Shown one piece after another: positions 6,236 through 15,776 of a DNA stretch of 34,453 nucleotides; the first letter of the stretch is position 1, and every line of letters begins with the position of its first letter. The notes under the pieces are model-generated. The model was not told the origin of the DNA, did not search any database, and saw nothing but the letters and a program-made list of their open reading frames with translations. This DNA comes from Chloroflexota bacterium (GTDB taxonomy: Bacteria; Chloroflexota; Ktedonobacteria; Ktedonobacterales; JACDGC01). A program made the translations under genes and the position numbers. The DNA lies in NCBI GenBank assembly GCA_021778805.1, contig JAJYBV010000030.1, positions 1-34,453 on the forward strand, written 5' to 3'.

Positions 6236-8515
6236 ATGTCGCAGTCTTTTTTAAGCGTTATCGGTCGGTTTGCTATCCGCAGAAAATGGCTCATCACCGG
6301 TATTTGGGCAGTTGCGTTTATACTTTGCGCGCCATTTGCTCCCAAAATTGCCTCGGCGCTGCAGGCCGGCGGGTTCAGCAGCAATTCTATGCAGTCAGTT
6401 CAAGCAGCTAACATTTTACAAAATAAACTGCACACATCATTTACCAATGTGCAGATTTTTTTTACCAGCGCACAATATAAAGCAACGGATATGCAATTTA
6501 TTCTTCAGGCAGAAGCAGCTGTACAGCCTCTTACAACTTGGAATCAAACAACAAGTATCAGCTCGTTTACAACGGATCCGCGGCAAATTTCTACCAATGG
6601 GCATTCAGCTTACGATACGGTATATCTAAATATCAACGCCGATATTTCCGCAAATATTCTGCCTGCGCTGCGCGCCAAAATAGTCCGGCAGCCAAATTTA
6701 CAAATTAGTATTGGCGGCGGACCTGTTTTTTATAATGATATTCAAAAAGTCAGCGAAGATGATTTACGGCGCGCCGAACTGTTAACATTCCCCATAGCCC
6801 TGCTTGCTTTGCTGCTGGTATTTCGATCCGTTGTGGCGGCAATTGTGCCGGCGCTTATCGGCGGGTGCAGTGTTGTGGTCTCCCTTGCGCTCATCTATTT
6901 TATTGCCTTGCATACCACCGTTTCCATATTTGCCTTGAATATTACAACATTATTTGGATTAGGATTGGGCGTAGATTATTCGCTATTTATGGTCAGCCGG
7001 TTTCGGGAAGAATTAGCGCACGGCAAAACAACCGATGACGCAATTCTCGCAACAATTAACACCGCCGGCAGAGCGGTAAGCGTTTCTGCGCTGGCCGTTT
7101 CCATCGGGCTGCTTGGGCTGCTGCTGTTCAATTTTAACGTGCTGCGTTCTATTGGAGCCGGCGGCGCATTTGTTGTTGTCATATCACTTACGGCAGCGCT
7201 TACACTGCTTCCCGCAATATTATCTATCATCGGCCCGCGTATCAATGCGTTCCCGGTTCATGTTCCGTTTTTAGCCAAATCAAAAACAGCAAAAGGCGCA
7301 GCACAAAATCAGCTGAGCGGCGAAAGCAAATTTTGGCGGCGATTATCTTTGCTGGTAATGCGCCGGCCATGGCAGTTTTTTATTCCGGTTATCGTGATTC
7401 TTTTGCTGCTTGGAGCGCCATTTCTGCAAGTAAAACTTGGCGCCCCAGACGCTTCCATCCTGCCAAATTCTGTGCCTTCACGCGCAGCCTATAACTTATT
7501 AACACAACAATTCAACGCCGCAGAAACAAATCCCATTATTTTAGCGGTGCAAACACAAAATGGCAATATGCTCACTGCGCAAAATCTAAGTTATCTGGAA
7601 ACGCTGGTAACACGGCTGCAGCAAGATCCTTCGGTAACAAGAGTAGATTCATTGCTTACACTCGATCCGCGATTCACTTTTACGCAATTGGAATACCTCT
7701 ATACCAGCCCTGCCAACGCACAAGACCCATTCTTAAGCCAAGCGCTAAAAAACTTAGTGAGCGGAAACACTACGGTTATTTCGGTAATCAGCAAATACGG
7801 CATGATTTCAGCGCAATCTGAAGCGCTGGTTCAAGATATTCGCGCAACAACTTTCCAGGGGCTGCGCGTAGAAGTTACCGGTGGAACCGCCGGAGTTGTT
7901 GATTATGTTAACACGCTCTACAGCCAATTTCCTTTGGCGATACTATTAATTGCGCTAACAACCTATATTGTGCTGGCCCTTCTATTCAAAAGTGTTATTT
8001 TACCATTAAAAGCGCTGGCAATGAATACACTTTCCATTCTTTCGGCGTATGGCGCGCTGGTCTTCATTTTTCAAGAAGGGCATTTCAGTTCGCTGTTGCA
8101 ATTCAGCGCGCTGGGGTTTGTTGAAGCTTCGGCCCCAATTGTAATATTCTGTGCGCTCTTCGGTCTTTCCATGGATTATGAAGTATTTTTATTAACCCGT
8201 GTGCGCGAAGAATATCTGAAATCTGGCGATAATACACAAAGCGTGGCTGCCGGCATGGAACGCAGCGGAGCAATAATTACCAGCGCCGCCGCAATAGTTA
8301 TTATTGTTTCGGGCGGTTTTGTTTCCGCAAATATGATCATTGTAAAAGCGCTGGGAGTGGGTATGGCTTTAGCTGTTTTTATGGACGCAACGCTGGTGCG
8401 CGGCCTTTTGGCCCCGGCAACAATGCAGCTGCTGGGAGATTGGAATTGGTATTGGCCATTTCAGAAAAAGCAGTCGGATGCAGCTAAAGCGGAGATAGTT
8501 CAAGATACTGTTTGA
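6236..8515 (+). CDS. MMPL/RND family membrane transporter
   Basis: The protein is about 759 aa. It has an N-terminal transmembrane helix, a large extracytoplasmic loop, a five-helix bundle, then the whole pattern repeated, as in the two-fold MmpL architecture. The GxxxDY proton-relay motifs are present in both halves: GLGVDYSLFMVSRFREE near residue 245 and GLSMDYEVFLLTRVREEY near residue 645. MMPL proteins export lipids, glycolipids or small hydrophobic molecules using the proton gradient. No HAE1 or SecD features are seen. The ATG at 6236 (MSQSFLS) is preferred because the longer frame starts at a TTG inside the promoter. No obvious partner lipid-synthesis genes are adjacent, so the substrate cannot be named. 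Confidence 0.92.
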   Translation: MSQSFLSVIGRFAIRRKWLITGIWAVAFILCAPFAPKIASALQAGGFSSNSMQSVQAANILQNKLHTSFTNVQIFFTSAQYKATDMQFILQAEAAVQPLTTWNQTTSISSFTTDPRQISTNGHSAYDTVYLNINADISANILPALRAKIVRQPNLQISIGGGPVFYNDIQKVSEDDLRRAELLTFPIALLALLLVFRSVVAAIVPALIGGCSVVVSLALIYFIALHTTVSIFALNITTLFGLGLGVDYSLFMVSRFREELAHGKTTDDAILATINTAGRAVSVSALAVSIGLLGLLLFNFNVLRSIGAGGAFVVVISLTAALTLLPAILSIIGPRINAFPVHVPFLAKSKTAKGAAQNQLSGESKFWRRLSLLVMRRPWQFFIPVIVILLLLGAPFLQVKLGAPDASILPNSVPSRAAYNLLTQQFNAAETNPIILAVQTQNGNMLTAQNLSYLETLVTRLQQDPSVTRVDSLLTLDPRFTFTQLEYLYTSPANAQDPFLSQALKNLVSGNTTVISVISKYGMISAQSEALVQDIRATTFQGLRVEVTGGTAGVVDYVNTLYSQFPLAILLIALTTYIVLALLFKSVILPLKALAMNTLSILSAYGALVFIFQEGHFSSLLQFSALGFVEASAPIVIFCALFGLSMDYEVFLLTRVREEYLKSGDNTQSVAAGMERSGAIITSAAAIVIIVSGGFVSANMIIVKALGVGMALAVFMDATLVRGLLAPATMQLLGDWNWYWPFQKKQSDAAKAEIVQDTV

Positions 8516-8705
8516 CATCCTGCGCCGCACAAACTATTTTAACGCTGCGCTCATAGCATCACCCGCGCGTTTCCGCATGGGCATGCGCTGCTATATGCGA
8601 TAATATGTATATACAAAGAAGTATTTCCCATGAAAGGGGGCCGGTTCTACCGAACCGGCGGATTTGCGTATAACGCTATTGCGCAGCAAACCGTTACAAC
8701 ACACC

Positions 8706-10166
8706 ATGTCCGGCAACATTACCGCAAAACATTCCTTTGAACAAGCTTATCAGCAATTTCTTTCCCAATTTCCGGAGTTTCAAGCGTCATCTGCTGTGGA
8801 TGAACTGCGTTCCACTGAATATGCGCGTTTGGATGCCCTGAAGCAAACCTATTTGGATTATACCGGCGGCGGTTTATACGCCGAAAAACAACTGCAAGAA
8901 CATATGCAATTGCTGAAAAATAATGTGTTCGGCAACCCGCATTCCGAAAACCCCACCTCGCGCGCAATGACCGAGCTGGTGGAACAGGCGCGCAAAGATG
9001 TTTTACATTTTTTTCGCGCAGCCCCCAATGAATATACCGCTATTTTTACGCCAAACGCCAGCGGAGCGTTAAAACTCGTTGGAGAATCTTATCCGTTTTC
9101 CGCAGGCGGCCACTTCGCGCTAACTTATGACAATCACAACTCCGTAAATGGAATACGCGAATATGCCCGCGCAAAGGGAGCCGAACTTACATATATTCCT
9201 GTTACAGCTCCAGACCTGCGTTTGGATGAAGCTGGTCTGCAAACTCTTTTAAACGCTCCCGCAAACGGAGCCACGCGATTGCTGGCCTACCCGGCGCAAT
9301 CTAATTTTTCCGGCGTGCAGCACAGCACAGCATGGATAGCATACGCGCAGCAGCGCGGCTGGGATGTGCTGTTGGATGCGGCAGCGTTTGCGCCAACCAA
9401 CCGGCTCGATTTATCTGCCATACATCCCGATTTCGTGCCCCTATCGTTCTATAAATTGTTTGGATACCCCACAGGAGTTGGTTGCTTGCTGGCGCGCAAA
9501 ACTGCGTTGCGCACCATGCGCCGCCCGTGGTTTGCCGGCGGAGCTATTTGGGCTGTTTCCGTTGAAAGCGACAATGTCTATATGGCCGACGACGAGGCCG
9601 CGTTTGAGGATGGCACGGTGAATTTTTTAAATTTGCCGGCGGTTTCTATCGGACTGAACCATATGGATTCGGTTGGTATAGAAACCATTCATACACGGGT
9701 TATGTGCCTTTCTCTCTGGCTGTTAGAGCAATTGCAGCAAATGCGCCACAGCAATGGCGCGCCTGTGGTAGAAATTTACGGTCCGAAAGATGTGAGCCGC
9801 CGCGGCGCTACCATTGCGTTAAATTTTCTTACCCCAGATGGAACTGTTATTGATGAACGTATTGTTGACCGAACTGCTTCACAAGAAAACATCTCTGTGC
9901 GCACAGGATGTTTCTGCAATCCGGGCGCGGGTGAACAAGCGTTTCGGCTATCTCGAGAGAAAATTGTTTCCATTTTTCAAAACGCCGATCGCCCGGAATA
10001 CGACACCTTTTTATCGGCTATGGGCCTGCAAAGCGGCGGAGCAGTGCGTGTATCGCTGGGCATTGCCTCTAACTTTGCCGATGCGTTCCGCTTTTGGGAA
10101 TATGCGCATACATTTCAAGACGCTATACCAAATTCGCAGGATTTACCAGCGCGCAGGCACTGCTAA
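8706..10166 (+). CDS. Class V aminotransferase, molybdenum cofactor sulfurase-like N-terminal domain
   Basis: The product is about 486 aa, a PLP fold-type I enzyme of the cysteine desulfurase superfamily. It is closest in motif to the N-terminal domain of eukaryotic Moco sulfurase: YLDYTGGGLY then NVFGNPHSENPTSR near the start, the PLP lysine in SFYKLFGYPTGVG (about residue 250), and RTGCFCNPGA (about residue 399) with the candidate persulfide cysteines. Moco sulfurase also has a C-terminal MOSC domain; here the protein ends without one. It may donate sulfur to a molybdoenzyme cofactor or act on another substrate. The ATG at 8706 is chosen over a TTG at 8664. Neither has a clear ribosome site, and a perfect hairpin (CCGGTT-CTACCG-AACCGG, 8641-8658) sits after an AAAGGGGG stretch upstream, so the start is uncertain. 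Confidence 0.82.
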   Translation: MSGNITAKHSFEQAYQQFLSQFPEFQASSAVDELRSTEYARLDALKQTYLDYTGGGLYAEKQLQEHMQLLKNNVFGNPHSENPTSRAMTELVEQARKDVLHFFRAAPNEYTAIFTPNASGALKLVGESYPFSAGGHFALTYDNHNSVNGIREYARAKGAELTYIPVTAPDLRLDEAGLQTLLNAPANGATRLLAYPAQSNFSGVQHSTAWIAYAQQRGWDVLLDAAAFAPTNRLDLSAIHPDFVPLSFYKLFGYPTGVGCLLARKTALRTMRRPWFAGGAIWAVSVESDNVYMADDEAAFEDGTVNFLNLPAVSIGLNHMDSVGIETIHTRVMCLSLWLLEQLQQMRHSNGAPVVEIYGPKDVSRRGATIALNFLTPDGTVIDERIVDRTASQENISVRTGCFCNPGAGEQAFRLSREKIVSIFQNADRPEYDTFLSAMGLQSGGAVRVSLGIASNFADAFRFWEYAHTFQDAIPNSQDLPARRHC

Positions 10167-10255
10167 AAGCTTGCCTGCCAAATGTAACGCCGCTGCTGAG
10201 CTAAAAGAATCTGGGATGCGGCGGCGTCTCCACAATATGAAAGGAAATGCGTTTT

Positions 10256-11458
10256 ATGTTTCTGATGACCGAGCGATCTTTAGCCTTGCAAAAGCAAGTA
10301 ACTGAATTTATGAGCAGTGTAGTTCTGCCTAATGAAAAGGTGTATGAAAATCAATTAAACGCCGCGGAATCACGCTGGACAATTCCTCCAATTATGGAAG
10401 AAATGAAACAGCAAGCAAAATCCGCCGGATTGTGGAATCTTTTTCTGCCGGAAAGCGACTTCGGCGCCGGGCTAAGCAATTTAGAATATGCGCCCTTAGC
10501 GGAAATTATGGGCAGATCGCTTATCGGACCCGAAGTGTTTAACTGCAACGCGCCTGATACCGGCAATATGGAGGTTTTAGTTCGCTATGGATCTCCTCAG
10601 CAGCAAGAACAATGGCTGAAACCGCTTTTAGATGGCTCTGCGCGGTCTTGCTTTTCAATGACGGAACCGGATGTGGCAAGCTCGGACGCAACAAACATCG
10701 AAGCTTCCATTCAGCGCGAGGGAGACACATATGTAATTAACGGGCGCAAGTGGTGGTCTTCCGGAGCCGGTGACCCGCGCTGTATCTTTGCAATTGTCAT
10801 GGGCAAAACCAATCCCGCGGCGCCAAAACATGAGCAGCAATCAATGATAATAGCGCCATTGAATACACCGGGCATCCGTATTGTGCGTATGGTTCCCGTT
10901 TTTGGCTACGATGATGCGCCGCACGGCCACGGTGAAATTATCTTTGAAAATGTGCGTGTACCGGCGTCTAATATTATTTGGGGGGAAGGTAAAGGTTTCG
11001 CAATTGCGCAGGGACGGCTTGGTCCGGGCCGCATTCATCATTGCATGCGCGCTATCGGCATGGCAGAACGCGCATTGGAAACAATGACAGATCGAGTAAA
11101 AAACCGAATTGCTTTTGGCAAACCATTAGCCGAACAAGGCGTAATTCAAAGCTGGATCGCCGATTCACGGATGGAAATTGAACAGGCGCGGCTGCTCACG
11201 CTGAAAGCTGCTTATATGATGGATACCGTCGGCAACAAAGCAGCGCAAGCGGAAATCGCCATGATCAAAGTAGTAGCGCCAAATACTGCGTTGCGCGTGA
11301 TAGATCGCGCGATTCAATCTTTTGGCGGTATGGGTGTCAGCGACGATGTATTTTTAGCGCGGGCATGGACACAAATTCGCACATTGCGGATTGCAGATGG
11401 GCCAGACGAGGTCCACAAAGCCGCCGTAGCGAAAATAGAGCTGCGCAAAAATAAGTAG
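10256..11458 (+). CDS. Acyl-CoA dehydrogenase family protein
   Basis: The product is about 400 aa, of standard acyl-CoA dehydrogenase length. Visible motifs are [15 protein letters not shown] (about 133-147) and [14 protein letters not shown] (flavin contacts), [20 protein letters not shown], the RIAFGKPL segment, and the C-terminal [11 protein letters not shown] followed by [10 protein letters not shown]. The last pattern is typical of the ACAD10/11-like branch and related bacterial long-chain enzymes. It oxidises an acyl-CoA thioester to the enoyl-CoA with FAD and passes electrons to ETF. AAGGA 10 nt upstream favours the ATG at 10256 among three in-frame ATGs (10247, 10256, 10265). It lies about 90 bp after the sulfurase-like gene on the same strand and may be co-transcribed; a functional link is not obvious. 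Confidence 0.93.
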   Translation: MFLMTERSLALQKQVTEFMSSVVLPNEKVYENQLNAAESRWTIPPIMEEMKQQAKSAGLWNLFLPESDFGAGLSNLEYAPLAEIMGRSLIGPEVFNCNAPDTGNMEVLVRYGSPQQQEQWLKPLLDGSARSCFSMTEPDVASSDATNIEASIQREGDTYVINGRKWWSSGAGDPRCIFAIVMGKTNPAAPKHEQQSMIIAPLNTPGIRIVRMVPVFGYDDAPHGHGEIIFENVRVPASNIIWGEGKGFAIAQGRLGPGRIHHCMRAIGMAERALETMTDRVKNRIAFGKPLAEQGVIQSWIADSRMEIEQARLLTLKAAYMMDTVGNKAAQAEIAMIKVVAPNTALRVIDRAIQSFGGMGVSDDVFLARAWTQIRTLRIADGPDEVHKAAVAKIELRKNK

Positions 11459-11486
11459 ATCTGCTCATCAACATATTCACAAACAT

Positions 11487-11520
11487 AAAAAAAAAGGTTT
11501 GGGTGAAATTCACCCAAACC
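11487..11520 (-). terminator. Strong intrinsic terminator of the lipoprotein-MFS-epimerase operon
   Basis: On the minus strand GGTTTGGGTGAA pairs with TTCACCCAAACC and is followed by nine T. It sits in the convergent gap between the acyl-CoA dehydrogenase and the epimerase. On the plus strand the same hairpin lacks a T-run. Confidence 0.85.
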
Positions 11521-11569
11521 CTGCAAGAGAAATCTGTATCGCCGTTTCGCAGATGCGCTGCAGAAAATG

Positions 11570-12670
11570 TCACCAGCGTTCCACGCCATGGCCGGCGCCA
11601 ACTCCGGCGAGTTCATAGCGCGAAGTTGTTTGAGAGTAGCCGCCGCGGTATTTTTCATCCGCAATCAGCATGGGTGTATCCAAATCGATAAAACTAAATC
11701 CGCCTATACCGGCGGCAAAATGCGCGGAAACAGCCGCGCCCAGCCGCGATTCCATCATAGCGCCAATCATCAGCCCAATTTTTGCGCCGTGGCATACGCC
11801 AACAATATCCAAAGCGCCGGATAACGCCGATTTTACTAATTTAATATTAATATAGTGCGCTGCATGTTCCTGCGCAACGCGAATTGCGTCGGCGGCGGTT
11901 TGCACGCTTTCATCTGCGGCTATTGGCACATGAGATTGCGCCGTCATTTGCGCCATGCCTTTCCAGTCATCTCGATGCACCGGCTGTTCAAACAAAACGG
12001 GAATAATACCCCGCCGCTCTAAAATATCCAGCAAGCGCAATGCGTTTGGCGCGTTATACCCTTGGTTGCCATCTATCATAATGCGCGCATTGCGAGCGGC
12101 TTCGTGTACAGCAACCACACGCGCCTCATCATCAGCAAGGTTGCCGCCAACTTTTATTTTAATCAGCGAAAATTCATGCTCATATTTTGCCGCCAATTCA
12201 CGGGCGCGATCCGGCGTAACAATTGGAATAGAGATATCTGTTTCCACTCCGGTTGAAGCGCCGCCAAAAAACCGGTACATCGGTATTTTGCAATGCCGCA
12301 AATAAGCGTCCAGCACGGCAGATTCTACTGCGCATCGCGCTGAAGATTGCGATTTATACTGCGTGGTCATCAATTCACAGATGGTGCGCCAGCTTGCGGC
12401 GTCGCGGCCGCGAATCATTTCTCCTATTTCGCGCGCAGCGGCAAGAATTGTTGCTTGTGTTTCGCCGCCGCTGGTTCCGGAGGGCGATCCTTCCCCAAGA
12501 CCATAAACTCCGTTTTCTAATTCGACACGAACCATTACATTATCGGCGTTTTCAAATTTTCCGGTCGCTATAATATACGGTTCTTTTAACTTAGAATCTG
12601 CCGCATCTACAATGACACTTCTGATAACTGTGGGATTCCCTGCGCCATATGGCGCTGATGGATAATTCAT
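11570..12670 (-). CDS. Dipeptide epimerase (L-Ala-D/L-Glu type), enolase superfamily
   Basis: The 366-aa member of the muconate-lactonizing subgroup keeps all catalytic residues: KxK acid/base pair in IKIKVGG (Lys171, Lys173), metal ligands Asp200 (MIDGNQ), Glu228 (FEQP) and Asp253 (AADES), and the opposite base Lys277 in NIKLVKS. The DLD triplet at 329-331 (FIDLDTPML) is the DxD specificity motif of dipeptide epimerases, which bind the substrate's amino group. Such enzymes recycle murein peptides or epimerise other dipeptides. It is the last gene of an apparent three-gene operon, 31 nt after the MFS gene, and is followed by a strong terminator. AAAGTGAG lies upstream of the ATG. Whether the exporter and the epimerase share a substrate is open. 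Confidence 0.92.
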   Translation of the reverse strand: MNYPSAPYGAGNPTVIRSVIVDAADSKLKEPYIIATGKFENADNVMVRVELENGVYGLGEGSPSGTSGGETQATILAAAREIGEMIRGRDAASWRTICELMTTQYKSQSSARCAVESAVLDAYLRHCKIPMYRFFGGASTGVETDISIPIVTPDRARELAAKYEHEFSLIKIKVGGNLADDEARVVAVHEAARNARIMIDGNQGYNAPNALRLLDILERRGIIPVLFEQPVHRDDWKGMAQMTAQSHVPIAADESVQTAADAIRVAQEHAAHYINIKLVKSALSGALDIVGVCHGAKIGLMIGAMMESRLGAAVSAHFAAGIGGFSFIDLDTPMLIADEKYRGGYSQTTSRYELAGVGAGHGVERW

Positions 12671-12701
12671 GTGCAGTGAGACTCACTTTCTGGAAAAATA
12701 G

Positions 12702-14387
12702 TTAAAACCCAATGGAAAATGTTTCCGAAACAGTTTCAGATCCTTTTGCGGGCTTCCAAAGGAAAAGCGCGCAAACCGCCGCCGCCAGCGCCAGCCAAAC
12801 GGCAACGCTGAAAAAGTCCGTTAATGTTTGAGCGGCAGCTGCGGTTAAGGCATTTCCATACGCCTGAACCTGCTGCAAATTGGTTATATTCGCCGGCGCA
12901 GGTATTTGGCGCGCCAGTTGTATGTAATGCTGCACACCCCAAGATGATAACGCCGCCAGCCCTAAAATCATTCCGGTCATCCGCAGCGCGGTAATAACCG
13001 CCGCAGAAACTCCAAAGGAATGTTTCGGCGCTGCGTTTAACGCTGTTACACTAATTGGCGCAACAACCAAGCCAAAGCCTGTACCAGATATAATGGCCCC
13101 AAGCGTTACCATATTCCAGTCTATCACAGATCCCCATCTGCTCATCACAAAAAAGCCCAACGCTATCAATAAAGACCCGAAAAAGCCGACAAAACGGCTG
13201 CCAAACCGCGATGTTAGCATGCCGCCGAAAAAAGCGCCGAATGGTATCAGCGCCGTCATGCGCAGCAACGCCAAACCTGCGCTTAAATATCCTGACCCGC
13301 TGGTTAATGTTAAAATATACGTTGGAATATCTACCAGCGCAGCTATCAAAACAACACCTATCAAGGCGCTGAAAAGCGCGTCGGCGCTGAACGCGATATT
13401 TGCAAAAAGCCGCAAACTAATAATAGGCTGTTTTACGCGCATTTCCCAAACAATAAATAGCGCAAACACAACTATTCCCAAAATAATCAGCAGAGAATTA
13501 TTTTGCGGAGCCTGCGCGCCACTAAAAGACCCCAGCGCGCCAGCCTCTTGACTTAATCCGGAGCTAAGCAGCAGCAGTGATACACCCAGCGCCAGCGACC
13601 CAAACCAATCGATATGCCCCAGCATTTTGCTCTGTTGGGCTGAATGCGCATCGACGCGCGCCGGCCAAAGAAATAGTACCGCTGCGCAGATTGCCGCCGC
13701 CAGCGGAATATTCAGCAAAAATATCCATTGCCAAGATACAGAGAAAATTCCCAACGTCCAATTGGCGTTTTGAATAATCAGGGCGCCATAAAGCGGCCCC
13801 AGTGCGCCACCGGCCTCGGTTACTCCGCCGATAATGCCTAACGCTGTGCCTCTGTGGCGTTCTCCATACATATCCCCAATCATCGCAATAGCTGCCGGCA
13901 CTACCGAGCCGCCGCCAACTGCCTGCAAAAAACGCGCAATTATCAGCCACGTAAGCCCATCGCTTGGGCTGTTTATCCCCAATTTTGCCAAAAAACTCAG
14001 CGGCAGCCAAACACCTAAATTTGGCGCGGCGGCGCACAGCAACGAACCAAATGCAAATAATGACAGACATGCAAGTAAAATTCGCCGGCGACCCAAAATA
14101 TCAGACACCCGGCCCATCAACGGCATAACAATAACATATCCCAGCAAATAACCGCTTACCACCCACGAAAGCGCATGCAAGTTTGGTTCAGGCGGCAATT
14201 CAAAGGTGTTGGCTATAGGAAGCAGCGCGGTAACCACCACGGTTTGATCCAGCGCTGTCAACAACACAGCGGTGCCAAGCAGCGCCATAATAACCGCGCG
14301 CGCCGCCGGCCGCAAATTGATTTTAACTGAATCGACGCCCGGCGCAATAACCGCTCCGTCCGCAGATGTATCTGAAACGCTATCCAT
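12702..14387 (-). CDS. MFS exporter of the DHA2 (EmrB/QacA, 14-helix) family
   Basis: The product is about 561 aa. The N-terminal helix carries ALDQTVVVTALLPIA, the DHA2 family motif D1; motif A appears as GRVSDILGRRRIL after helix 2, and motif C-like GGVTEAGGALGPLYGA in helix 5. About 14 hydrophobic segments are present. The family exports drugs and lipophilic compounds by proton antiport. The ATG at 14387 has GGAG 12 nt upstream; a longer TTG start at 14405 would put that GGAG inside the coding region. It lies 24 nt downstream of an LppX/LprAFG-family lipoprotein gene, the same order and pairing as lprG and the P55 pump of mycobacteria, which together move triacylglycerides and glycolipids. 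Function by analogy is therefore lipid or lipoglycan export. Confidence 0.93.
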   Translation of the reverse strand: MDSVSDTSADGAVIAPGVDSVKINLRPAARAVIMALLGTAVLLTALDQTVVVTALLPIANTFELPPEPNLHALSWVVSGYLLGYVIVMPLMGRVSDILGRRRILLACLSLFAFGSLLCAAAPNLGVWLPLSFLAKLGINSPSDGLTWLIIARFLQAVGGGSVVPAAIAMIGDMYGERHRGTALGIIGGVTEAGGALGPLYGALIIQNANWTLGIFSVSWQWIFLLNIPLAAAICAAVLFLWPARVDAHSAQQSKMLGHIDWFGSLALGVSLLLLSSGLSQEAGALGSFSGAQAPQNNSLLIILGIVVFALFIVWEMRVKQPIISLRLFANIAFSADALFSALIGVVLIAALVDIPTYILTLTSGSGYLSAGLALLRMTALIPFGAFFGGMLTSRFGSRFVGFFGSLLIALGFFVMSRWGSVIDWNMVTLGAIISGTGFGLVVAPISVTALNAAPKHSFGVSAAVITALRMTGMILGLAALSSWGVQHYIQLARQIPAPANITNLQQVQAYGNALTAAAAQTLTDFFSVAVWLALAAAVCALFLWKPAKGSETVSETFSIGF

Positions 14388-14411
14388 ATTGTTAGTACGC
14401 TCCAATTGAAT

Positions 14412-15131
14412 TTATGGCGCGGTAATAGTTACATGTTCATTAAACTGAGAAAGCGTAATAACTCGTTCCGAAGCATTCGTGTCTCCGGATACTATAATGC
14501 CTTTCAGCGACACTTGATAAATTTGGCTGTCTTTCTGCCCAATCCACAACGTTACACTTATGGGTGTGGTTTGCGACGCGCCGCCAAAAAAGGATGCAAC
14601 AACGGAATTGCTGATATTTCCGGAAACTTTCCAAACGCTTACGCCGTTAACTGTATCGGAGGAAGGAGCGCTGGGTGATTGAATTTGTGTAATAATAGCG
14701 CCAATTCCCACTTGTGGATCAAATAATTTGGATACATCTGGAATTAATGTTGTTTGGCTGTACACACCGGTTCCGGAAAGATCGGCGTATACGGTTCCGT
14801 TTATAAAAATAACATGTATTTGCTGAGTTATACCCGCTAAAATATTATCATCGGCCGTAACTTTCATAGAATCCGGCCGGACGAAATCTCCATCTGCCTT
14901 GGCTATAGCAAACACTCCGGGCTGAATATTCGAAGCGGTAATGGTAAAATGCAGCGCAGTATCAGCGTTAAACGCCGCGCTGGCCTTTGAAAGCAGTGAA
15001 GCCGCGCTGGGCGGAGGTGTTGTAGTTCCTTGGGAACAAGCCGCAAAAATAACCAGCGTCATAAGCAGCGCTGCCGCAAAAAAACGGCGCATCGATTTCG
15101 CGCCGGAAAGTTCGGGAAGTAAGTGCCGCAT
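14412..15131 (-). CDS. LppX/LprAFG family lipoprotein
   Basis: The product is about 239 aa. The ATG at 15131 has GAGG six nt upstream and is preferred to the frame extending to 15272. A basic N-region, a hydrophobic stretch FFAAALLMTLVIFAAC and a lipobox with Cys near residue 33 mark a lipid-anchored protein. The mature part fits the LppX_LprAFG fold: ADTALHFTITASN, the ADGDFVRPDSMKVTAD pattern, IFINGTVYADLSGTG, then SVWKVSGN and VTLWIGQKDSQIYQVSLKG. Family members have a hydrophobic cavity that carries acylated lipids. The gene starts the operon with the MFS exporter and epimerase, so it probably delivers or receives the exporter's lipid substrate at the outer face of the membrane. Confidence 0.85.
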   Translation of the reverse strand: MRHLLPELSGAKSMRRFFAAALLMTLVIFAACSQGTTTPPPSAASLLSKASAAFNADTALHFTITASNIQPGVFAIAKADGDFVRPDSMKVTADDNILAGITQQIHVIFINGTVYADLSGTGVYSQTTLIPDVSKLFDPQVGIGAIITQIQSPSAPSSDTVNGVSVWKVSGNISNSVVASFFGGASQTTPISVTLWIGQKDSQIYQVSLKGIIVSGDTNASERVITLSQFNEHVTITAP

Positions 15132-15432
15132 AATTTTCCTCATTTTTAACTTCAGAATTTTGCTTTCGCATAGTTCCTTTAAATCAGTAAAGGTTTGCCA
15201 AGTATTCATGGGGGTTTTCCGCGAATAATACCGGGATGAGTTACATCCTGCGCTACCGCAAAAATCCAACAATAGAATGGTTCCTGCATGTTAGATTTTT
15301 CTGCCATTAATCCTCGGCAATGCTGCAACAAAACAGCCGCGCCAAGCAAGTTTGCCAACAGCGTTTCCGGATGTGTTACCTATTTCCTAATTATAGAATA
15401 TCTTCAAGCACAGAACCAACAGAAATGGAATC

Positions 15433-15454
15433 AAATGTGACGCCGCTCACATTC
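15433..15454. promoter_or_regulatory. CRP/FNR-family operator, TGTGA-N6-TCACA
   Basis: The half sites at 15436-15440 and 15447-15451 form the perfect CRP consensus, flanked by AAA and TT. A wider imperfect dyad (AATGGAAT...ATTCCATT) surrounds it. It lies in the divergent region between the lipoprotein operon and the hybrid kinase, centred about 94 bp upstream of the start predicted from TATAAT at 15526, near the -92.5 position allowed for CRP activation. No CRP-type regulator is in the window. Confidence 0.5.
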
Positions 15455-15525
15455 CATTTTCTTGAAGTTTCCTTCATTATTACACACTATCAACCAATTT
15501 GGCATATTTTTGGCGAATACCTGCG

Positions 15526-15531
15526 TATAAT
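15526..15531 (+). promoter_or_regulatory. Candidate -10 element TATAAT for the hybrid kinase
   Basis: This is a consensus -10 hexamer preceded by TGCG, with no good -35 at 16-18 bp. That is what an activator-dependent promoter often looks like. The leader to the ATG at 15777 would be about 240 nt, and I see no gene in it. Confidence 0.35.
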
Positions 15532-15776
15532 AGCAATAGCGCGTATTGTATGCGGGGGTATTGTTTTCAAATGGGTTCCGCAAGCACTACACTAAGATGT
15601 TGTGGCTGCGGCGCTGGCAATATCAGGCAATGAAAGAAGTTTTGCAAAACTTGCCGGCTTGCGATTGCAAATATTTTAATATATGCTTTGCAGCGCAAAT
15701 TCCGGCAATAACCGTAATCTTTACACATGCGTTTGCTTTTTATAGGGAAATTTCGAGAAAAGTAGGTCCTCTAACC

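Noticed and set aside
13093-14151. Plus-strand frames opposite the MFS exporter
   Set aside because: They are antisense shadows of a well-defined membrane protein gene with no independent signals.
15546-15776. N-terminal extension of the hybrid kinase to a TTG
   Set aside because: The 77 extra residues have no domain, the TTG has no ribosome site, and the receiver domain starts properly at the ATG at 15777.
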